The translations under genes and the position numbers were made by a program. Shown here piece after piece: positions 59,062 through 64,000 of a stretch of DNA of 64,000 nucleotides. The stretch is from Roseateles_B sp051857535. GTDB taxonomy: Bacteria; Pseudomonadota; Gammaproteobacteria; Burkholderiales; Burkholderiaceae_C. Numbering within the stretch: the first letter of the stretch is position 1; each line of letters opens with the position of its first letter. The stretch covers positions 93,720 through 157,719 of the forward strand of contig NZ_JBPZGY010000012.1 of NCBI RefSeq assembly GCF_051857535.1, read 5' to 3'. The notes below the pieces were generated by a model. The model was given only the letters and a program-made list of their open reading frames with translations. It was not told the DNA's origin and did not search any database.

Positions 59062-59836
59062 ATGGACGCATGCCACGCTGTCGGAGTTCGACGGCGTCCG
59101 CTTCCTGCACCTGGACAGCATCTGGGTCCAGGGCGCCATGCGCATCCGCAAGCCCCAGGTGCTGGAGCTGGAGTACATCCAGCGCATGATGGCCTGGATG
59201 CTCTGGCGGGACGGCGAGTCCCTGCGCGAAGGCCATGCCGTGCAACTGGGCCTGGGCGCTGCGGCGCTGACCCGCTTCTGCCACAAGGTGCTGCGCATGC
59301 AGACCACGGCGGTCGAGATCAACCCGACCGTGATCGCTGCCTGCCGCAGCTGGTTCCACCTGCCGGAGGACGACGAGCGACTCTCCGTCCTGAACCAGGA
59401 CGCAGCGCGCTGGGTGGCCGACCCGGCGAACCTGCAGACCGTGCAGGTGCTCAATGTGGACCTCTACGACCACGACGCGGCCTCGCCCGTGCTGGATGAC
59501 GAGGACTTCTATGCGGCCTGCCGGGGCGTGCTGGCCGACGGCGGCCTGATGACGGTCAACCTGTTCGGGCGCGCGGCCAGCTTTGCGCGCAGTGCCGCCC
59601 GCATCGCCCGCGTCTTCGGCAGTGATCAGGTCTGGAGTCTGGCTCCGACGAAGGAGGGCAACACCGTGGTGGTGGCGGCGCGAGGCGTGCAGGTGCCGGA
59701 CCGCGAGGAGCTGGAGCGCCGTGCCGATAAGATCGAGGCGCGCTACGGCAGCCATGGCCTGCCCGCGCGCAAGTGGCTGCGCCTGGTGCGGCCCCTGCCG
59801 ATGCGCATCATTGAACTGATGGCGGAAGAGGCCTGA
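59009..59836 (+). CDS. Spermidine-synthase-like methyltransferase-fold protein
   Basis: 275-residue Rossmann-fold protein of the spermine/spermidine synthase superfamily. The SAM/dcSAM-binding loop is VQLGLGAAALTRFCHK (about 84-99), with AVEINPTVI (about 106-114) and NVDLYDHDA (about 149-157). The classical acid residues for aminopropyl transfer (DGxD-type loop) are not obvious, so it may be a diverged enzyme with another substrate. A basic Lys-rich N-terminus (MSIKKKTK) opens it; the start at 59009 lies within the glycosylase gene. Confidence 0.8.
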   Translation: MSIKKKTKETGGRAASPEWTHATLSEFDGVRFLHLDSIWVQGAMRIRKPQVLELEYIQRMMAWMLWRDGESLREGHAVQLGLGAAALTRFCHKVLRMQTTAVEINPTVIAACRSWFHLPEDDERLSVLNQDAARWVADPANLQTVQVLNVDLYDHDAASPVLDDEDFYAACRGVLADGGLMTVNLFGRAASFARSAARIARVFGSDQVWSLAPTKEGNTVVVAARGVQVPDREELERRADKIEARYGSHGLPARKWLRLVRPLPMRIIELMAEEA

Positions 59837-59837
59837 G

Positions 59838-61631
59838 ATGAACAGTGCGTCCAAGAGCGAATCCTCTGCCGTGGGCCAGCAGGGCGGGCGCCTGGAATGG
59901 CGGCCCCTGCTGCGTTGGCTGCAGGAGGACGGCATCATTGACGCCGAGTCTGCACAGCGTGTGGAGCAGCGCTTCGGCGCAGGCGACAGCGCCCAGCACC
60001 CGCTGCTGCGCCTGGCCGCTGCGGGGCTGCATCGCCTGTCCAACGGCAAGCTGCTGGACGTCGAGGCGCTGACGGCCTGGTTGGCCGAGCGGGCGCGCCT
60101 GCCGTATCTCCGTATCGACCCGCTGAAGGTGGACGTGGGCCGCGTGTCCGATGTGATGTCGGTCAACTACGCCGAGGCCAAGCGCTGCCTGCCCATCCAG
60201 TTCGGTCTGATGGACATCACCATTGCGACCAGCGAACCCTTCGACCTCGGCTGGGTCGCGCAGATCGAGTCGCATACGCGCAAGCAGATCAAGCTGGTCG
60301 TGTCCAGCCCCAACGAGATTGCGCGCTACACGACTGAGTTCTTCACCTTGGCCAAGTCCGTACGCGAGGCCGCGAAGAGCGGTGCTGCGGCGCCCTCGGC
60401 GAGCTTTGAACAACTGGTTGAGCTGGGGCGCTCCAACAAGCAACTGGACGCCAACGATCAGGGCATCGTGCAGGTGGTCGACTGGCTGTGGCAGTACGCC
60501 TTCGACCAGCGTGCCAGCGACATCCACCTGGAGCCGCGCCGCGAAATCGGCCTGATCCGCTTCCGCATCGACGGTGTGCTGCATACCGTCTACCAGCTGC
60601 CGCCCACGGTGCTGGGGGCCATGACCTCGCGCATCAAGCTGCTGGGCCGCATGGACGTCGTCGAACGCCGGCGACCCCTGGACGGCCGCATCAAGACGCG
60701 CAACCCGCTGGGCGAGGAAGTGGAAATGCGTCTGTCCACGCTGCCCACGGCCTTCGGCGAGAAGATGGTGATGCGCATCTTCGACCCCGACAATGCCGTC
60801 AAGGACCTCAGCGAGCTGGGCTTCTCGCGCCACGATTCCGAACGCTGGAACCAACTGGTGGCCAAGCCGCACGGCATCATCCTCGTCACCGGCCCCACCG
60901 GCAGCGGCAAGACCACGACCCTTTACTCCACGCTCAAGCGCCTGGCTACAGACGAGGTCAATGTCTGCACCATCGAGGACCCGATCGAAATGATCGAACC
61001 CGCCTTCAACCAGACCCAGGTGCAGACCGCCATTGACTTCAGCTTCGCGGAAGGCCTGCGTGCCCTGATGCGCCAGGATCCCGACATCATCATGGTCGGT
61101 GAGATCCGCGATCTGGAAACTGCCGAGATGGCCATCCAGGCCTCGCTGACCGGCCATCTGGTCTTCAGCACCTTGCACACCAACGATTCGGTCTCAGCCG
61201 TCACCCGGCTGCTGGACCTGGGCGTGCCCGCCTACTTGATCAACGCGACGGTGATCGGTGTCCTGGCTCAGCGCCTGGTTCGCACGCTCTGCGAGCACTG
61301 CAAGCAGCCTGACGAGAGCGTCACACCCGAGACGCTCAACGAGACGCTCAAGCCCTGGCGCATGAATGGCAAGGTGCGCGCCTACCGGCCGGTGGGCTGC
61401 CTGGAGTGCCGCAATACGGGCTTTCGCGGTCGGGCCGGGCTTTACGAGCTGCTGATGCTCAGCGAGCCCGTGCGCAAGCATCTGCATGCCCACGCTGACA
61501 TGCCTGCCATGCGGCGCCAGGCCATGCAGGAGGGGCTGCGCCCGCTGCGCCTGGCAGGAGCGATGAAGGTTGCCGAGGGTTTGACTACCCTGGATGAAGT
61601 GCTGCGCAGCACCCCGCAATGGGAGCACTGA
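59838..61631 (+). CDS. GspE/PilB-type secretion ATPase, orphan
   Basis: 597-residue traffic ATPase of type II secretion/type IV pilus systems. N-terminal domain (about 1-200, including a GspE N2-type region), then Walker A GPTGSGKTT (about 352-360), Asp box CTIEDPIEM (about 376-384), Walker B DPDIIMVGEIRDLETA (about 415-430), His box STLHTND and a four-cysteine zinc element CEHCK ... CLECRNTG (about 488-525). No gsp or pil partners are in the window; the membrane/pseudopilin genes must lie elsewhere. It is 1 bp after the spermidine-synthase-like gene. Confidence 0.9.
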   Translation: MNSASKSESSAVGQQGGRLEWRPLLRWLQEDGIIDAESAQRVEQRFGAGDSAQHPLLRLAAAGLHRLSNGKLLDVEALTAWLAERARLPYLRIDPLKVDVGRVSDVMSVNYAEAKRCLPIQFGLMDITIATSEPFDLGWVAQIESHTRKQIKLVVSSPNEIARYTTEFFTLAKSVREAAKSGAAAPSASFEQLVELGRSNKQLDANDQGIVQVVDWLWQYAFDQRASDIHLEPRREIGLIRFRIDGVLHTVYQLPPTVLGAMTSRIKLLGRMDVVERRRPLDGRIKTRNPLGEEVEMRLSTLPTAFGEKMVMRIFDPDNAVKDLSELGFSRHDSERWNQLVAKPHGIILVTGPTGSGKTTTLYSTLKRLATDEVNVCTIEDPIEMIEPAFNQTQVQTAIDFSFAEGLRALMRQDPDIIMVGEIRDLETAEMAIQASLTGHLVFSTLHTNDSVSAVTRLLDLGVPAYLINATVIGVLAQRLVRTLCEHCKQPDESVTPETLNETLKPWRMNGKVRAYRPVGCLECRNTGFRGRAGLYELLMLSEPVRKHLHAHADMPAMRRQAMQEGLRPLRLAGAMKVAEGLTTLDEVLRSTPQWEH

Positions 61632-61728
61632 TCCCTGTCGCAGCGCTGTTGCGCTTACGTGGAAACCACAGACGAGAGCGCCGGATGTGCTGCCTAGAAT
61701 CGTTTGACAACTGCATGAGAGGCGCTCA

Positions 61729-62190
61729 GTGAAGATCAAGAGCCAAAGAGACTTCTGGTCCGGTCTGCTGTTCCTGCTGGTCGGCCTGGCCTTTGCCTGG
61801 GGCGCCACGGAATACAACTTCGGCTCCTCCGCAAAGCCTGGCCCCGGCTACTTTCCCTTCGGTCTGGGCATCCTGCTGGCCATGCTGGGCGGCCTCGTCC
61901 TCTTCAAGGCGGTGACCATCGAGTCCCCCGACGGCGACCAGATTGGCGCCATTGCCTGGCGCCCACTGCTCATCATTGTTGGCGCGATTGCCCTGTTCGG
62001 GCTCGCATTGCCCAGGTTGGGGCTGGTGGTGACCCTGCCGTTGCTGATCTTCATGTCCTCGCTGGCCGGTGACGAGTTCCATTGGAAGGATGCGTTGATC
62101 AGCGCCGTCGTACTGACGGCGGGCAGCTGGGTGATTTTTGTCTGGGGACTGAAGCTCACCATCCCCGTCTGGCCCGTCTTCCTGGCTTGA
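61729..62190 (+). CDS. tctB: Tripartite tricarboxylate transporter small permease TctB
   Basis: 153-residue membrane protein with four hydrophobic helices, the small subunit of a TctABC-type transporter for citrate or related carboxylates. Starts with GTG at 61729, with GAGAGG upstream. A TAGAAT hexamer (61695-61700) may be the -10. Followed immediately by tctA. Confidence 0.9.
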   Translation: MKIKSQRDFWSGLLFLLVGLAFAWGATEYNFGSSAKPGPGYFPFGLGILLAMLGGLVLFKAVTIESPDGDQIGAIAWRPLLIIVGAIALFGLALPRLGLVVTLPLLIFMSSLAGDEFHWKDALISAVVLTAGSWVIFVWGLKLTIPVWPVFLA

Positions 62191-62199
62191 GGAGTGCTC

Positions 62200-63708
62200 A
62201 TGAGCTTGCTTGACAACCTCCTGCTCGGGTTTCAGACCGCCCTGACGTTCCAGAACCTGGCTTACGCCTTCATGGGCGCCATGCTGGGCACGCTGATCGG
62301 GGTGCTGCCCGGCCTGGGACCTGTCGCGACCATCGCGATGCTGCTGCCGTCCATCTACACGCTGGACGCAACGCCAGGCCTGATCATGCTGGCCGGCATC
62401 TACTACGGCGCACAGTACGGTGGTTCAACCACGGCCATCCTGATCAACGTTCCGGGCGAGTCCAGCTCGGTGGTGACGGCCATCGACGGCTACCAGATGG
62501 CCCGCCAAGGGCGTGCAGGCGCGGCACTGGCGGTGGCGGGCCTGGGGTCCTTCTTTGCGGGCTGCGTGGGCACCATCATCATTGCGGCCTTCGCGCCGCC
62601 GCTGACCGAGATGGCCTTCAAGTTCGGTCCGGCCGAGTACTTCTCTCTGATGGTGCTGGGACTCATCGGCGCCGTGGTGCTGGCCTCAGGTTCGCTGGTC
62701 AAGGCCATCTCAATGATCGTGCTGGGCCTGTTGCTGGGGCAGATCAACACGGACGTGATATCCGGTACACCACGCTTCTCCTTCGACATTCCGGAGCTGT
62801 CCGATGGCATCGGCTTCGTGGTCATCGCCATGGGGGTCTTCGGCTTTGGAGAAATCATTGCCAACCTGGGGCAGCCGCCCGAACACCGAGAGGTCTTCAC
62901 CAAAGAGGTGAAGGGCTTGTGGCCTACCAAGGAAGACTTCAAGGAAGCCTGGCCTTCCGTCCTTCGGGGCACGGCGTTGGGTTCGGTGCTGGGGGTGCTG
63001 CCAGGTGGTGGCGCTCTGCTTGCATCCTTTGCGGCGTACACCCTGGAGAAGAAGGTGGTGCGCAAGCCCCGCCATGCCTTTGGCAAGGGCGCCATCCAGG
63101 GCGTGGCCGGACCGGAGAGCGCGAACAACGCCGGCGCGCAGACCAGCTTCATCCCGATGCTGACCCTGGGCATACCGCCGAATGCCGTGATGGCTTTGAT
63201 GGTGGGGGCGATGACCATCAAGGGCATACAACCGGGTCCGCAAGTGATGACCAGCAACCCGCAGCTTTTCTGGGGCCTCATTGCCTCCATGTGGGTGGGC
63301 AATCTGATGCTGGTGGTGCTGAACCTGCCTCTGATAGGCATGTGGATCAAGCTGCTGACTGTGCCTTACCGCTTCCTGTTTCCGGCCATCGTGACCTTCT
63401 GCTGCATCGGCACTTACACGCTGAACAACAACAGCTTTGATGTCTATGTCACCGCCGGTTTTGCGATGCTGGGCTATGTGTTCTACAAGCTGAGCTGTGA
63501 GCCAGCGCCGCTGCTGCTGGGCTTCATCCTCGGGCCCATGATGGAAGAGAACCTGCGTCGCGCCTTGTTGCTGTCGCGTGGCGACTGGGGGACTTTCGTC
63601 AGTCGGCCCCTGTCCGCCGGACTGCTGGTGGCAGCCTTCCTGCTGATTCTGGTGGTGATGCTGCCCTCCATCCGCAGCAAGCGGGAAGAGGCCTTCCAGG
63701 AAGACTGA
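62200..63708 (+). CDS. tctA: Tripartite tricarboxylate transporter large permease TctA
   Basis: 502-residue integral membrane protein with about 12 helices; the glycine-rich GTLIGVLPGLGPVATIAML (about 25-43) and internal PGGGALLASFAAY (second repeat) are family signatures. With TctB and a periplasmic TctC it imports tricarboxylates. GGAG precedes the ATG at 62200. No tctC is seen in this window, so the binding protein is encoded elsewhere; many Burkholderiales have large families of such orphan TctC/Bug proteins. Confidence 0.93.
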   Translation: MSLLDNLLLGFQTALTFQNLAYAFMGAMLGTLIGVLPGLGPVATIAMLLPSIYTLDATPGLIMLAGIYYGAQYGGSTTAILINVPGESSSVVTAIDGYQMARQGRAGAALAVAGLGSFFAGCVGTIIIAAFAPPLTEMAFKFGPAEYFSLMVLGLIGAVVLASGSLVKAISMIVLGLLLGQINTDVISGTPRFSFDIPELSDGIGFVVIAMGVFGFGEIIANLGQPPEHREVFTKEVKGLWPTKEDFKEAWPSVLRGTALGSVLGVLPGGGALLASFAAYTLEKKVVRKPRHAFGKGAIQGVAGPESANNAGAQTSFIPMLTLGIPPNAVMALMVGAMTIKGIQPGPQVMTSNPQLFWGLIASMWVGNLMLVVLNLPLIGMWIKLLTVPYRFLFPAIVTFCCIGTYTLNNNSFDVYVTAGFAMLGYVFYKLSCEPAPLLLGFILGPMMEENLRRALLLSRGDWGTFVSRPLSAGLLVAAFLLILVVMLPSIRSKREEAFQED

Positions 63709-63786
63709 GCACTGAGCGGAGCGTGCCCGGCTGCTCGCCGGTCCGGAGTGCCGGTTTCTGGATACGAAGAATTTTTCTCGAATCTC

Positions 63787-63816
63787 TTGCTCTGGTCTAA
63801 AAAGCTGTGCTACAGT
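63787..63816 (+). promoter_or_regulatory. Strong sigma-70 promoter, first of two
   Basis: TTGCTC (63787-63792), 18-bp spacer, TACAGT (63811-63816). It faces rightward out of the window, upstream of a second promoter. Confidence 0.6.
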
Positions 63817-63937
63817 CTAAGGCTTCGCTGCTGATGCAGTGCTTCGAAACGAAGCGCGAATTGGCGGCGGGGCGCAAAAGGGTTTCGATCCTGATGCGCG
63901 GCGAGATCTGAATGTTTCGCCAGGCGTTGAAAGCTGT

Positions 63938-63991
63938 TGAAAAACAAATTTCAAAAAACGCTTGACGATACGAAAGAAATTCAGTCATAAT
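63938..63991 (+). promoter_or_regulatory. UP-element-like tract and strong sigma-70 promoter at the right edge
   Basis: An A/T-rich tract (63938-63960, GAAAAACAAATTTCAAAAAA) is followed by TTGACG (63962-63967), an 18-bp spacer and CATAAT (63986-63991). Arrangement and strength resemble rRNA operon promoters in Burkholderiales, implying an rrn operon or similar highly expressed unit just beyond 64000. The rest of 63709-64000 has no gene. Confidence 0.6.
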
Positions 63992-64000
63992 CTCGCTTCT

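Overview
The window is high-GC, densely coded bacterial chromosome. Gene content and order point to a betaproteobacterium of the order Burkholderiales, probably in the Rubrivivax/Roseateles/Leptothrix neighbourhood. Supporting signs are the xseB-ispA-dxs operon, recJ beside an RpfE-like gene, the thrB / BPSS1780-type membrane protein / DUF2782 / polA cluster, tctBA transporter genes and strong G/C third-position use. The placement is inference, because no rRNA or other marker gene lies inside the window. I count 58 protein genes, one of them cut by the left edge and one with its 5' half missing, and see no tRNA, IS element, prophage or CRISPR array.

Layout. 1-1817: edge fragment, then ybaK-plsY-ridA. 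1889-14955, nearly all minus strand: an ODP-like diiron protein; two BlaI/M56 regulator-protease pairs (4434-4799 with 2915-4447, and 9123-9494 with 7964-9139); between them a small TonB-C protein, a chemoreceptor and a YciO-type protein; then an RNase AM-type PHP protein, a second chemoreceptor, recJ and an rpfE-like gene. 15041-20632: LpxH-like phosphoesterase, ppk, convergent ppx and a ZIP transporter. 20697-24256 (minus): uspA, sseA, an EamA permease and a Rieske oxygenase. 24600-28673: xseB-ispA-dxs and folE2. 28761-31065: divergent lysR/lysA. 31221-36322: ahpC, ahpF, a 5'-truncated AraC/GyrI gene, a hydrolase and rarD. 36477-41182: a MoaD-like protein with a beta-propeller partner, a CocE/NonD hydrolase, a TruC-like synthase and YchJ. 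41238-47871: uvrD, a POT peptide transporter and phoX. 48012-53131: BPSS1780-type protein, thrB, DUF2782 and polA. 53215-57571: lolC-lolD-purU-tatD-GNAT. 57586-63708: mscS, a deoxyinosine glycosylase, a spermidine-synthase-like protein, an orphan GspE-type ATPase and tctB-tctA. The right edge (63787-64000) holds two strong promoters and an A-rich UP-like tract facing out of the window, resembling an rRNA operon control region.

Most of the window is housekeeping. The parts worth a second look are regulatory or repetitive. The two BlaI/M56 modules have tandem-dyad operators of identical geometry but different half-site sequence, apparently on leaderless promoters. A 16-mer, GCAAGACCTGACCCTG, occurs four times exactly and twice with one change inside unrelated genes, using rare codons; one variant sits at the breakpoint of the truncated araC gene. 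A 56-bp tandem repeat of nested hairpins lies between the TonB-C gene and its terminator. Four 11-bp-phased PhoB half-sites precede phoX, and a weaker set precedes ppk. An orphan ubiquitin-like MoaD protein with a terminal Gly-Gly is paired with a cytosolic Asp-box propeller.
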